Shown: positions 16,865-27,635, counted from the stretch's first letter. The stretch is DNA of 64,000 nucleotides from Phytoactinopolyspora halotolerans (GCF_010550675.1 NZ_JAAGOA010000002.1:421015-485014), one strand, 5' to 3'. Program-made: numbers and translations. The notes: generated from the letters alone by a model not told the origin.

Positions 16865-17721
16865 ACCAATCCTCCCGCCTGTTGCCGCCGCGCGGCGCGG
16901 TTGGTCACCCAGTCCGCCAGCCGTGCCGACGGCACGGCAAGCAGCACGAAGAGCAGCCCGGCCACCACGTACGGGGTGAAGTTGAAGGTCTGCGCGACCT
17001 CGATCTGTGCCTTGCGGATCGCGTCGACGGCGCCGAGCACGGAGATCAGGCCGACGTCTTTCTGCATCGCGACGAAGTCGTTCAGCAGCGGCGGCGTGAC
17101 CTTGCGCACCGCCTGCGGCAGCACGACCATGCGCATGGTCTGCCGGTAGGTGAGTCCGAGGGACCTGGCGGCGGCGCGTTGACTCGGGTGGACGGCCTCG
17201 ATGCCGGCGCGGAACACCTCGGCGACGTAAGCCGAGTACGTCAGCACCAGGGCGATCGTCCCCAGCGTGGTCTCGCTGGTGGGCAGCCAGTCCAGCCGCA
17301 GCGCCGGCAACCCGAAGCCCACCAGATACAGGACGATGAGCAGCGGCATTCCCCGGAACAGGTCGATATAGGCCGTCGCCAACAGCCGCAGCGGCAGGAA
17401 GACCGGTCCGCGCAGGGTTCGCAGCAGGGCCAGCATCAGGGCGACGACCACCACGGCGACCGCCGCCACGGCGAGGACCCGGATGTTCAGCCAGAGCCCT
17501 TCGAGGATGTCCGGCAGTACCTCCCAGCCGTACGAGATGTCGAAGAACGTCGCCCGGGTGCGGTCCCAGCCGGGCGCGTTGGTGACCGTCAGGTAGGCGA
17601 GGAGAGCGAAGACGAGCGTGCTGGCCAGTGCTACCGCTGTGGAGCGGCGCGCCCTGGACCGCCGGTAAGCTCGGCGGTCCAGTTCGCGGGCACTGGGCTC
17701 GTACAACTCTGTGGTGCGCAC
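16861..17721 (-). CDS. Polar amino-acid ABC transporter, permease subunit
   Basis: A 286-residue membrane protein of the HisM/GlnP type with about five predicted hydrophobic segments. The coupling region AVHPSQRAAARSLGLTYRQTMRMVVLPQAVR is the EAA loop that contacts the ATPase. It has an unusually basic N-terminus (RRAYRRSRARR) before the first membrane span. The GTG start lies seven bases after the binding-protein stop. As only one permease gene is present, the transporter probably uses a homodimer. Confidence 0.92.
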   Translation of the reverse strand: MRTTELYEPSARELDRRAYRRSRARRSTAVALASTLVFALLAYLTVTNAPGWDRTRATFFDISYGWEVLPDILEGLWLNIRVLAVAAVAVVVVALMLALLRTLRGPVFLPLRLLATAYIDLFRGMPLLIVLYLVGFGLPALRLDWLPTSETTLGTIALVLTYSAYVAEVFRAGIEAVHPSQRAAARSLGLTYRQTMRMVVLPQAVRKVTPPLLNDFVAMQKDVGLISVLGAVDAIRKAQIEVAQTFNFTPYVVAGLLFVLLAVPSARLADWVTNRAARRQQAGGLV

Positions 17722-17728
17722 CGATCTG

Positions 17729-18673
17729 TCAGGACAGGCGCGGCACGTCGACGACGTCGGCGAGCCACTCTTGCTCCAACGCGGCGAGAACGCCGTCCTC
17801 GCGCAACGCGTCCACCGCCTGAGTGACGCACTCGGTCAACGGGCTGTCTTTGTCCAGCACCAAGCCGAACTGCTCGATCTCCTCCCCGATCGGTGGTAGC
17901 TGACCGACGATGACGCCGTTCTCGATCTCGACGGCCGTCATGTAGAAGGCCGTGGGCAGATCCACCACGAGGCCGTCGACCTGGCCGTTGTCCAGCGCGA
18001 GTTTGGCATCGTCGTTGCTGTTGTAGACGGACGGATCGGATGACGGCTCGATGGCGTTCTCGATGACCTGCAGGCTGGTGGTACCGACCTGGGCGCCCAG
18101 CTTCAGGTCCTTCAAGTCGGCCAGCGACGCGGCGTCGGCGGCTGGGCTGCCTTCCACGGTGATGACCGCCTGCGCGACGTCGTAGTACGAGGACGAGAAG
18201 TCGACGGCGGTCTTGCGTTCGTCGGTGATCGAGAACTGATTGATGTCGAAGTCGAAGTCCTTGGGGCCGGGCTGGACGGCGGCGTTGAAGTCGACGCGTG
18301 TCCAGGTGACCTGGTCGGAGCCGAATCCGAGGTGTTCGGCCACGGCGTAGGCGACGGCGCTCTCGTAACCTTGGCCGTTCGAGGGATCGTTGTCCACCAT
18401 CCACGGCTCGTACGCGGGTTCGCTGGTGGCGATGGTCAACGTGCCCGCCTCGAACGTCTCCAGGTTCTCGGGCGTGCACTGATCGGTAGCGTCGCCGTCG
18501 GTGTCGCCGTCGCCGGTGTCGGCGTCGTCGTTTCCGCCATCGGCAGGCGCACCGGTCTCCGCCGTGGTGTCATCGGCGGCGGTGGTGTTCTCGTCGTCGG
18601 ATCCGCAGGATGCCACCAGAAGCGCGGCGGCGATGGGGATACCGAACAGAACGCGTCTCGGGAGATTCGGCAT
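17729..18673 (-). CDS. Polar amino-acid ABC transporter, substrate-binding lipoprotein
   Basis: A 314-residue family 3 solute-binding protein. The signal peptide ends in a lipobox (LLVASC, Cys at about 21), followed by a long Asp/Thr/Gly-rich tether (about 22-58). The domain carries TLTIATSEPAYEPWMV and FDFDINQFSITDERKTAVDFSS-like blocks that bind an amino acid. ATG 18673 is seven bases after a TACGAT hexamer, with no Shine-Dalgarno sequence. It is divergent from purC with about 80 bases between. The ligand could be glutamate, glutamine or a related amino acid. Confidence 0.91.
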   Translation of the reverse strand: MPNLPRRVLFGIPIAAALLVASCGSDDENTTAADDTTAETGAPADGGNDDADTGDGDTDGDATDQCTPENLETFEAGTLTIATSEPAYEPWMVDNDPSNGQGYESAVAYAVAEHLGFGSDQVTWTRVDFNAAVQPGPKDFDFDINQFSITDERKTAVDFSSSYYDVAQAVITVEGSPAADAASLADLKDLKLGAQVGTTSLQVIENAIEPSSDPSVYNSNDDAKLALDNGQVDGLVVDLPTAFYMTAVEIENGVIVGQLPPIGEEIEQFGLVLDKDSPLTECVTQAVDALREDGVLAALEQEWLADVVDVPRLS

Positions 18674-18680
18674 AGCGCAG

Positions 18681-18686
18681 ATCGTA
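18681..18686 (-). promoter_or_regulatory. Candidate leaderless -10 of the amino-acid ABC operon (TACGAT)
   Basis: On the reverse strand TACGAT is followed by seven bases and ATG 18673. Confidence 0.45.
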
Positions 18687-18741
18687 CCGGGCTGTCCACA
18701 TTGTGGTCCTCGTGACTGCACTTCGAGACGGCGCGACGGGA

Positions 18742-18747
18742 TAGTCT
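18742..18747 (+). promoter_or_regulatory. Candidate leaderless -10 of purC (TAGTCT)
   Basis: TAGTCT lies seven bases before GTG 18755 with no Shine-Dalgarno sequence. Confidence 0.45.
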
Positions 18748-18754
18748 GCGTGGT

Positions 18755-19630
18755 GTGACTGCTCCATCCCTGCCGGGCTACCGGCATGTCTACTCGGGAA
18801 AGGTCCGTGACCTCTACCGGCCGGACGGCCGCGACGATCGGTTGCTGATCGTCGCCAGCGACCGCATCTCCGCCTACGACCACGTACTCGCCACGGAGAT
18901 CCCGGACAAGGGGCGTGTGCTGACCGCCATGTCGATGTGGTGGTTCGAGCAGCTGGCCGATCTGGTGGAGAACCACGTCATCGCCACGGACGTGCCCGAC
19001 GCCGTGGCCGGCCGCGCCGTGCTGGTCGAGCGCCTGGACATGATCCTGGTGGAATGCGTCGCGCGCGGTTACCTGACCGGGTCGGGTCTGGCCGACTACC
19101 GGGCGAGCGGCGCGGTGTGCGGCATCCCGCTGCCGGACGGCCTGGTCGACGGGTCACGCCTGCCCGAGCCGATCTTCACGCCGACCACCAAGGCGTCCAT
19201 CGGCGAACACGATGAGGCCATCGACTTCGCGGCCGTCGAGAAGATCGCGGGACCGGAGTTGGCGTCGACGCTGCGCCGGCTGACGTTGGACGTGTACACG
19301 CGCGGCGAGGCGCTGGCTCGGGAGCGCGGCATCGTGCTCGCCGACACCAAGGTCGAGTTCGGGTTGCGGCCGGACGGGACGGTGGTGCTGGCCGACGAGG
19401 TGCTGACACCGGACTCCTCGCGGTTCTGGCCGCTGGACGAGTGGGAGCCCGGCCGCCCGCAGCGCTCGTTCGACAAGCAGTTCGTGCGGGACTGGCTCGC
19501 CTCGCCGGACTCAGGATGGGACCGTTCCGGCGACGAGCCGCCGCCCCCGCTGCCGGACCGCATCGTGGAACGCACCCGGGACCGTTACGTGGAGGCATAC
19601 GAGCGGCTGACCGGCCGCACGTTCGGCTGA
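18755..19630 (+). CDS. purC: SAICAR synthetase
   Basis: A 291-residue enzyme ligating aspartate to CAIR in step 8 of purine synthesis. [29 protein letters not shown], and VKFEFG-like VKVEFGL replaced here by [23 protein letters not shown] are family landmarks, as is [11 protein letters not shown]. The GTG start appears leaderless. It precedes purS, purQ and purL on the same strand, so the middle of the pathway is clustered here. Confidence 0.95.
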   Translation: MTAPSLPGYRHVYSGKVRDLYRPDGRDDRLLIVASDRISAYDHVLATEIPDKGRVLTAMSMWWFEQLADLVENHVIATDVPDAVAGRAVLVERLDMILVECVARGYLTGSGLADYRASGAVCGIPLPDGLVDGSRLPEPIFTPTTKASIGEHDEAIDFAAVEKIAGPELASTLRRLTLDVYTRGEALARERGIVLADTKVEFGLRPDGTVVLADEVLTPDSSRFWPLDEWEPGRPQRSFDKQFVRDWLASPDSGWDRSGDEPPPPLPDRIVERTRDRYVEAYERLTGRTFG

Positions 19631-19736
19631 TCGCCGAGGGCCGAAAGCCTGTTGCCGCGGGCGCGCGTCGATGATCATGAGCAGCGGGTATTCTTGTCGT
19701 GCCCACCTACTCCAGCCATGCAAGGAGCGTCTGACC

Positions 19737-19982
19737 GTGGCCCGTGTGGTCGTCGACGTCATGCTGAAACCCGAGATCCTCGACCCCCAGGGCAAGGCCG
19801 TACACGGCGCGCTTGACCGGCTGGGGTTCGACGGGGTCGCCTCGGTACGCCAAGGGAAACGGTTCGAGATCGAGCTCGACGGAACCGCCACGCCCGAGCG
19901 CGTGGCCGAGATCGAGCGGGCCGCATCGACGCTGCTGTCCAACCCGGTGATCGAGGACTTCGCGTTGCGAGTGGAACCATGA
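19737..19982 (+). CDS. purS: FGAM synthetase subunit PurS
   Basis: An 81-residue small subunit that dimerises and bridges PurQ and PurL in the multi-chain FGAM synthetase. [22 protein letters not shown] and [15 protein letters not shown] are typical. GTG 19737 is preceded by AAGGAG at seven bases, which decides the start. It lies 106 bases after purC and 109 bases before purQ. Confidence 0.94.
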   Translation: MARVVVDVMLKPEILDPQGKAVHGALDRLGFDGVASVRQGKRFEIELDGTATPERVAEIERAASTLLSNPVIEDFALRVEP

Positions 19983-20091
19983 CGGTCGGTCGCGGAACGG
20001 TCGAGACGACGGCCGAGGAGTCGGTGTTCCCGTGCGGTATCCGAGCGCGAGCGAGGAACATCTTCGGGTGGCGCGGAGTGAGGAGCCGAGC

Positions 20092-20763
20092 GTGACCATT
20101 GGAGTCGTGACCTTCCCGGGTTCGCTCGACGACGGCGACGCCGCGCGCGCCGTGCGCGTGGCCGGTGGTGACGCGGTGCGGCTGTGGCACGGCGACGCGG
20201 ACCTGCGGGGTGTCGACGCCGTGGTCCTGCCCGGCGGGTTCTCCTACGGCGACTACTTGCGCTGCGGGGCCATCGCGCGGTTCGCGCCGATCATGGAGCC
20301 GCTCATCCGGGCCGCGCACGGCGGCATGCCGGTGTTGGGTATCTGCAACGGTTTCCAGGTGCTGTGCGAGGCGCACCTGCTCCCCGGCGCCCTCGTCCGT
20401 AACGACCACCGCAAGTTCGTCTGCCGTGACCAGCGGCTGCGGATCGAGAACGCGTCCACCGCCTGGACGTCGTCGTACCAGAAGGACCAAGAGATCGTCA
20501 TCCCGTTGAAGAACGGCGAGGGCGGATACGTCGCCGACGAGGCCACGCTGGACCGGTTGGAGACCGACGGGCGGGTCGTCGCCCGGTACCTCGACGTCAA
20601 CCCGAACGGCTCGTACCGCGACATCGCCGGCGTGACGAACGAACGGGGCAATGTGGTCGGTCTCATGCCGCATCCGGAGCACGCGGTCGAGGAGCTCACC
20701 GGACCCGGCACCGATGGGCTCGGCTTCTTCGCCTCGGTTCTGGAAAGCCTGGTGGCAGCGTGA
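20092..20763 (+). CDS. purQ: FGAM synthetase glutaminase subunit PurQ
   Basis: A 223-residue class I glutamine amidotransferase supplying ammonia to PurL. The nucleophile Cys is in GICNGFQVL, the oxyanion-region block is [14 protein letters not shown], and the His-Glu pair is in [14 protein letters not shown] 20092 follows GAGGAG. The spacer before it contains GAGCGAGG-type repeats also found before purL. Confidence 0.95.
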   Translation: MTIGVVTFPGSLDDGDAARAVRVAGGDAVRLWHGDADLRGVDAVVLPGGFSYGDYLRCGAIARFAPIMEPLIRAAHGGMPVLGICNGFQVLCEAHLLPGALVRNDHRKFVCRDQRLRIENASTAWTSSYQKDQEIVIPLKNGEGGYVADEATLDRLETDGRVVARYLDVNPNGSYRDIAGVTNERGNVVGLMPHPEHAVEELTGPGTDGLGFFASVLESLVAA

Positions 20764-20818
20764 GCCTGGACACCGGAACGGCGAGGCGACGAGCGAGGGA
20801 CGAGCGAGGAGCCCGAGC

Positions 20819-23080
<2,262 letters not shown>

Positions 23081-23115
23081 CGGCGGACCGGTAGCGGCCG
23101 GCAAGGCTCGCGGCG

Positions 23116-23221
23116 CCTTTGCAATGCACACGTATACGCAACGGCCCTCCGACTCAGCAGCGGCACGAGAATCTGGGACGTACGCGAGCCGGCCGATGCG
23201 TATAGGTGTGCATTGCAAAGG
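23116..23221. repeat. 25-base inverted repeat after purL
   Basis: Arms at 23116-23140 and 23197-23221 (core TTTGCAATGCACAC) are reverse complements with a single mismatch and a 56-base loop. The element lies between purL and the convergent small gene at 23273. It differs in sequence from the folE-purB element but has the same position between convergent genes and similar arm length. Confidence 0.85.
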
Positions 23222-23272
23222 GAAGCCGAGGCATCGGGAAGCCGGCTGCGGTGGTGATGTCCATGCTCATTC

Positions 23273-23467
23273 TCAGTAGGTCGGCGACGTGATGCGGCGG
23301 AGCCGGGCCGACTGAGCCGAGAGCCGGGCCAACCGGCGCTCGCGGCGGCGCAGACCGCGTTCGGCGCGTGCTTGTCGGGCGGAGACCGTGCGGATGAGCG
23401 AATCCAGGGCCTCTCGCTCGCGTTGGCGATGCTCGTGGCGCATCAGGGCGGTGGTGTGCGGCAACAT
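23273..23467 (-). CDS. Small basic protein downstream of the ArsR-like regulator
   Basis: A 64-residue frame beginning two bases after the regulator stop, which suggests coupled translation. It is rich in Arg and Gln with a predicted amphipathic helix (REREALDSLIRTVSARQARA and on), no Cys and no membrane segment. I do not recognise a family. Its tight spacing is the main support; composition alone would not distinguish it from a chance frame. Confidence 0.45.
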   Translation of the reverse strand: MLPHTTALMRHEHRQREREALDSLIRTVSARQARAERGLRRRERRLARLSAQSARLRRITSPTY

Positions 23468-23469
23468 GG

Positions 23470-24138
23470 TCAGCGATCTGTCTCCCCGGCCGATTCCGGA
23501 GTAGCGGAGTCATCGGTCGCCGGCAGGCTGCGGCGCGTGGTCTCGTACAGACCGACGACGAGGCCGTAGATGATGTCGTCGCCCCGTCGTTCGGCGGCGA
23601 ACTCATCGGCGAGGTCGTTGAGTCTCCGTCGCCATTCCCATGCGCGATCGCGCGGTATCCGGGCGTAACGGACGTTGGCCATCGCGACCTGGTCGGGCCC
23701 GTCCACCTCCTGGAGTTCCTTGGCGGCCGTCTCGAGGATGCGTGGCATCCGGTTTGTCGCCTCGCCGACCTTTTCGAAGAGAAAGACTCTGGCGGTCCGG
23801 CCGTAGTACTTCGCCTCGATCGCACGGACGCGTTTGGTGCGGACGACGCGGACCAGACCCGCGTCTTCGAGCACTTTGAGATGGTGGCCGATCGTCCCCT
23901 TGGGTTTGCCGAGGACGTCGGCGAGCTCCGACCCGGTCGCTGCCCGCTCCAAGAGGAGGCTGACGATCTCCAGCCGGGTGTCCTCGAACAACGCCCGGTA
24001 TTGCTCCGGCCGCGAGAGGGTCAGTTCGTCGGCGAGTTCGTAATCCGGGACTGCTGGAGAGCCGCCGTCGACGAGCGAGTCCGCGGGATGGTGCTCTGAG
24101 GGACGCAAATGGTCGGCATCCGCCATATGGTCGGCCAT
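23470..24138 (-). CDS. ArsR-like winged-helix transcriptional regulator
   Basis: A 222-residue regulator with an ArsR-type winged helix at about 55-125: LFEDTRLEIVSLLLERAATG, SELADVLGKPKGTIGHHLKV and a basic wing VRVVRTKRVRAIEAKYYGRTARVF. A C-terminal domain of about 90 residues may bind a ligand or mediate dimerisation. ATG 24138 is chosen because it lies just inside a perfect operator-like dyad; ATG 24126 is an alternative. No typical metal-binding Cys cluster is seen. It probably represses itself and the small gene downstream. Confidence 0.8.
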   Translation of the reverse strand: MADHMADADHLRPSEHHPADSLVDGGSPAVPDYELADELTLSRPEQYRALFEDTRLEIVSLLLERAATGSELADVLGKPKGTIGHHLKVLEDAGLVRVVRTKRVRAIEAKYYGRTARVFLFEKVGEATNRMPRILETAAKELQEVDGPDQVAMANVRYARIPRDRAWEWRRRLNDLADEFAAERRGDDIIYGLVVGLYETTRRSLPATDDSATPESAGETDR

Positions 24139-24139
24139 A

Positions 24140-24171
24140 ACAGTATGGTCGGTCAATGCGGACCATACTGT
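24140..24171. promoter_or_regulatory. Operator-like dyad upstream of the ArsR-like gene
   Basis: ACAGTATGGTC (24140-24150) and GACCATACTGT (24161-24171) are exact reverse complements ten bases apart, centred one helical turn plus apart and touching the start of the regulator gene. A TTGACA on the reverse strand (24174-24169) overlaps the outer arm. Autoregulation is inferred. Confidence 0.65.
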
Positions 24172-24200
24172 CAAGCGATGCACCGGTACGACCGACGGCC

Positions 24201-24243
24201 TTGGCCGATTGCGGCAGATGACTATAATGACTATCTTGGTCAT
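24201..24243 (+). promoter_or_regulatory. Antitoxin promoter with repeats over the -10
   Basis: TTGGCC (24201-24206), 16 bases, and a perfect TATAAT (24223-24228) form a promoter. ATGACTAT is repeated at 24218-24225 and 24227-24234, and GTCAT (24239-24243) inverts the second copy's start. These repeats over the -10 suit binding by the antitoxin. Confidence 0.6.
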
Positions 24244-24256
24244 TGGAGGTGATCGT

Positions 24257-24571
24257 ATGGACATGCCGAAAGTTGATCACGCGTGGAGCGTTGCCGAAGC
24301 CAAGGCCCGCTTGAGTGAAGTGATCGACAGGGCGGAGCGTGAAGGGCCGCAGATCATCAGCCGTCGCGGAAAGGAGGCCGTTGTGGTCGTTTCTATCGAG
24401 GAGTGGCACAAGAAGAGCACACGGAAGGGGACTCTGGCTGAGTTCTTCGCTGCCTCGCCGCTCGTCGGGTCCGATGTGGTGATCGAGCGCGCCCGGGGAC
24501 AGATGAGACAGGTTGACTTCGACGATCTCGACGCCGAGGAAGATGTCGAGTCGGAGAGCATCGGGTTGTGA
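24257..24571 (+). CDS. PhD/YefM-type antitoxin
   Basis: A 104-residue protein. Its N-terminal half (DHAWSVAEAKARLSEVIDRA, then GPQIISRRGKEAVVVVSIEEW) is the PhD/YefM DNA-binding fold; the acidic C-terminal part (VDFDDLDAEEDVESESIGL) is the likely toxin-neutralising tail. ATG 24257 follows a strong GGAGGT. Its last codons overlap the toxin start by four bases. It probably represses its own promoter through the repeats over the TATAAT box. Confidence 0.9.
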   Translation: MDMPKVDHAWSVAEAKARLSEVIDRAEREGPQIISRRGKEAVVVVSIEEWHKKSTRKGTLAEFFAASPLVGSDVVIERARGQMRQVDFDDLDAEEDVESESIGL

Positions 24572-24990
24572 GCTACCTGCTTGATACGAACGTCGTGTCG
24601 GAGTGGCTCAAGCCTCAGCCCGATCCGGGGTTGGTCAGTTGGACCCACACGGTAGATGAGGACCGTACGTACCTGAGTGTCGTCACCATAGGCGAACTGC
24701 GAGAGGGAATGGAACGGATGCCGCCGGGTCGGCGAAGAGAACGACACACAGAGTGGCTGGACGACGACTTGCTGGTGCGGTTCGAGGGCCGTGTTCTGCC
24801 CGTGGACGTTGAGGTGGCCGACGCGTGGGGCCGGATGATGGCACGCACCAAGAAGGTCGGACGCTGTGTTGAGGTCGTCGACGCGCTGATCGCGGCAACG
24901 GCGGAGGCGCATCGTTTGGAGGTGGTGACGCGTAATGTCGCTCACTTCAGCGCGACCGGCGTGAAGATATGCAATCCGTGGAGTGGATGA
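24568..24990 (+). CDS. VapC/FitB-like PIN-domain toxin
   Basis: A 140-residue predicted metal-dependent ribonuclease. The PIN acidic residues are in LLDTNVVSEW (Asp6), TIGELREGM (Glu), VVDALIAATA (Asp) and VTRNVAHF (Asn in place of the more usual Asp). It starts at GTG 24568 within the antitoxin stop, the standard antitoxin-toxin coupling. The usual role is translation inhibition by cutting RNA when the antitoxin is lost; the target RNA is unknown. Confidence 0.9.
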   Translation: MSYLLDTNVVSEWLKPQPDPGLVSWTHTVDEDRTYLSVVTIGELREGMERMPPGRRRERHTEWLDDDLLVRFEGRVLPVDVEVADAWGRMMARTKKVGRCVEVVDALIAATAEAHRLEVVTRNVAHFSATGVKICNPWSG

Positions 24991-25040
24991 CGGTTCGCCG
25001 TCCTGCCCGGGTGAGACATCGCCCCAGTCCGGTGGCCGGG

Positions 25041-25046
25041 TAACGT
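25041..25046 (+). promoter_or_regulatory. Candidate leaderless -10 (TAACGT)
   Basis: TAACGT lies six bases before GTG 25053 with no Shine-Dalgarno sequence. Confidence 0.45.
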
Positions 25047-25052
25047 TTCAGC

Positions 25053-25844
25053 GTGGCGAAGCGAAGCGATCCGAGCAAAGCGTGGGATATGTACGCGGAG
25101 GGACACGCGGCTCTCCGGAGGTGGCTCGGGAGAATCCCCGACGAGCATTGGCAGTGTGCCAGTGTCCTACCGGGATGGACCATTGCCGACCTGGCCGCGC
25201 ATATCGCCATGGTGGGTGACTCGATCGTGGCGCTCGTCGAGGCTCGTCCGCGGGTCGTCGCCAAGAGTATCGCCGGCTACATCTCCGGCTATGCGCAGGC
25301 GGCGAACACCATCTCGGAGGGCACCCGTGATATCGCCGCGGACGCCGGGCAGAAGCCGCAGGAGATCCTTGCGGCGGTCGACGAACGGTTCGAACGGGCG
25401 GGCGAGCACGTGCGGCGCCTCGGTCTCGGTGATCAGGTCGTCGAAGCTCGGCGTGGACCTATCCGGCTGGGCGATTTCCTGCTGACGCGCGTCATCGAAC
25501 TCGTGGTACATGCGGACGATTTCGCGCGTTCCCTGGCCGACCTGGATGCTCCGGTCATGCCTCAGGGTGTTCAGCGGACGGCGGTGCGGACACTCCTCGA
25601 CGTCCTCGTCGAACGGGCCCCGGGAAGAACCGTCGAGGTTCGCGTTCCACCCCATGCCGCCGTGCAATGCATCGCGGGCCCCCGCCATACCCGTGGGACT
25701 CCACCGAATGTCGTCGAGATGGACGCGACCACGTGGATCCGCCTCGCGGCCGGCCGGACGACGTGGGCCGGCGAGGTGGCTGAGGCGCACGTGTCCGCCA
25801 GTGGCGACCGCGCGGACCTGTCCGCGCACCTTCCAGTGCTCTAG
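25053..25844 (+). CDS. Sterol carrier / maleylpyruvate isomerase-like protein
   Basis: A 263-residue actinobacterial protein with an N-terminal DinB-like four-helix region (LRRWLGRIPDEHWQ, LPGWTIADLAAHIAMVGDSI, and LTRVIELVVHADDFARSL) of the mycothiol-dependent maleylpyruvate isomerase type. Its C-terminal part (about 180-260) resembles the SCP2-like domain. Homologues often sit near purL and purF in actinobacteria, as here. The biochemical role is unknown. The GTG start has a leaderless signature. Confidence 0.8.
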   Translation: MAKRSDPSKAWDMYAEGHAALRRWLGRIPDEHWQCASVLPGWTIADLAAHIAMVGDSIVALVEARPRVVAKSIAGYISGYAQAANTISEGTRDIAADAGQKPQEILAAVDERFERAGEHVRRLGLGDQVVEARRGPIRLGDFLLTRVIELVVHADDFARSLADLDAPVMPQGVQRTAVRTLLDVLVERAPGRTVEVRVPPHAAVQCIAGPRHTRGTPPNVVEMDATTWIRLAAGRTTWAGEVAEAHVSASGDRADLSAHLPVL

Positions 25845-25947
25845 GGCCAAGCCGCGGGTGCCTGGTCGCCGGCGTTTCTGTCGAGATGCGAGCCGACGGC
25901 TGCGCGGTGAGCCACCAGCTGTGTGACGAGGACTTGGCAACAGCGGG

Positions 25948-25961
25948 GAACGTATGTTCGA
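25948..25961 (+). promoter_or_regulatory. LexA (SOS) box candidate
   Basis: GAAC-GTAT-GTTC followed by GA matches the core and right flank of the actinobacterial LexA consensus TCGAAC-N4-GTTCGA; only the two left-flank bases differ. It ends eight bases before the radical SAM start codon and covers a TATGTT that could be the -10. Confidence 0.7.
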
Positions 25962-25969
25962 ATAGGGGA

Positions 25970-27502
25970 ATGCGATGGGAAACCCAGGCTCTCGACACGG
26001 AGGTGTACGAGGCGCTTCCCGGGCTGCAGCGGATACCCGGGTTGGTGCGCAGTGTGACCACCCCCGAGTTCGCCGGTGTGACGTTCCATGAGGTAGCCGC
26101 GCGAAGTGTCTTGAACAAGGTGCCGGCCACGTCGGAGGTGCCATTCCGCTGGACGGTCAATCCGTACCGCGGATGCACGCACGCATGCACCTATTGCCTT
26201 GCGGGAGATACGCCCATCCTGATGGCCGATGGGAGGGCCAAACGTCTCGACCAGTTGCGGGCCGGCGATCGGATCTACGGCACGCGACGTCAGGGTGCGC
26301 GGCGGCGATACGTTCCCACCGAGGTGGTGGCGCATTGGCAGACGATCAAGCCGGCGTATCGGATCGAGCTTGCTGACGGCACCCGTCTCGTGGCGAGCGG
26401 AGACCACAGGTTTCTCACCAACCGCGGCTGGAAGCATGTGACCGGGAGCGGGCCCGGCGGTCGCCGGCGTCCGCACCTGACCGTGCGTAGCCAGATGTCC
26501 GGCATCGGCAAGGATGCCTTCGGCCGTGTGCAGCAGATCGACGGCGCGGCGGTCGCCAGTCATCCCACGCTCCGGGTCGTCTCCGTGGAGCCGCTCGGGC
26601 GAGCGGTCCCGATGCATGACATCACGACCGGTACCGGGGATTTCATCGCCAACGGAGTGGTGAGCCATAACTGCTTCGCTCGCGGAAGCCATGAGTGGCT
26701 GGAACTGGATCCAGGCCAGGGTTTCGACACCGAGATCGTGGTCAAAGTGAACGCCCCGGACGTGCTCGCGCGTGAGGTTGCGCGGCGCTCCTGGTCACGT
26801 GAGCATGTGGCGCTGGGAACCAACACCGATCCGTACCAGCGGGCGGAGGGCCGCTACCGGCTCATGCCGGGGATCATCAAGGCGTTGGCCGGCTCCGGCA
26901 CTCCGTTCTCCATCCTGACGAAAGGGCCCCTGCTCAAGCGCGACATCCCGCTGCTGGTGGATGCGGCCTCGACGGTGGATATCGGCATGGCGGTCTCCAT
27001 CGCGATCCTGGATGAGGAGTTGCACCGGAGTATGGAGCCCGGCACTCCATCCCCGCGGGCGAGACTGGATCTGGTGCGCGCGATCCGGGAGGCGGGTTTC
27101 GACTGCTCGGTTCTGCTCGCTCCGGTATTGCCGTGGCTGACCGACTCGGCGGAACAGCTTGAGACGACGGTCGCTGCTCTCGCGGAAGCCGGGGCGTCGC
27201 GTGTCGCGATGATCCCGCTACATCTGCGGCCGGGGACACGACCATGGTTCATGCAGTGGCTCCGCAGGGAACGACCCGATCTGGTCTCTCGGTACGAGTG
27301 GCTGTACAAGCGTGGCGCCTATGTTCCGCCGGAGTACAAGTCCGCGCTCAAGAGCCGGATCGAGCCCATCCTGGAGCGACATGGCGTCAATCAGTCGTGG
27401 AGGACGCACCGGGATGCCGGACACACCGACGGCGGAGGCGGCGTTCGAGACGGCGACGCCGCGGCACCCCCGACGTGGAACGAGCAGCTGAGCCTCATCT
27501 GA
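25970..27502 (+). CDS. Intein-containing Rv2578c-family radical SAM protein
   Basis: A 510-codon gene whose host protein, after splicing, would have 351 residues and resembles spore photoproduct lyase-like radical SAM enzymes. The [4Fe-4S] motif is C69-x3-C73-x2-C76. A 159-residue intein begins at C76 and ends in SHN before C235, so splicing regenerates the same CxxxCxxC with Cys+1 as the third ligand. Downstream blocks include EIVVKVNAPDVL, ALGTNTDPYQRAE and FSILTKGPLLKRDIPLL. The C-terminal tail (about 475-510) is Gly/Asp-rich. A LexA-like box lies just upstream, suggesting DNA-damage induction. The substrate is not established. Confidence 0.9.
   Translation: MRWETQALDTEVYEALPGLQRIPGLVRSVTTPEFAGVTFHEVAARSVLNKVPATSEVPFRWTVNPYRGCTHACTYCLAGDTPILMADGRAKRLDQLRAGDRIYGTRRQGARRRYVPTEVVAHWQTIKPAYRIELADGTRLVASGDHRFLTNRGWKHVTGSGPGGRRRPHLTVRSQMSGIGKDAFGRVQQIDGAAVASHPTLRVVSVEPLGRAVPMHDITTGTGDFIANGVVSHNCFARGSHEWLELDPGQGFDTEIVVKVNAPDVLAREVARRSWSREHVALGTNTDPYQRAEGRYRLMPGIIKALAGSGTPFSILTKGPLLKRDIPLLVDAASTVDIGMAVSIAILDEELHRSMEPGTPSPRARLDLVRAIREAGFDCSVLLAPVLPWLTDSAEQLETTVAALAEAGASRVAMIPLHLRPGTRPWFMQWLRRERPDLVSRYEWLYKRGAYVPPEYKSALKSRIEPILERHGVNQSWRTHRDAGHTDGGGGVRDGDAAAPPTWNEQLSLI
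26195..26671 (+). other. Mini-intein (159 residues) inside the radical SAM gene
   Basis: It starts with Cys1 in CLAGDTPILMADG (block A), has block B in VASGDHRFLT, and ends with HDITTGTGDFIANG and VVSHN followed by Cys+1. There is no LAGLIDADG or other homing-endonuclease domain, so it is a splicing-only element fixed by inheritance. It interrupts the cluster-binding motif exactly at the third cysteine. Confidence 0.93.
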
Positions 27503-27635
27503 TCTCGGAGTAGCGGCAGGGCTTGGGCGGATGGATCTTCGTCGGGCGCTGTGGCCCACAACGGTCGTCGTCAGCGGCACGATGTAGCGTGTCCTTGGTC
27601 TGTTGTGGAAATCACTCGTGGGTGGAGGTTCCCCG

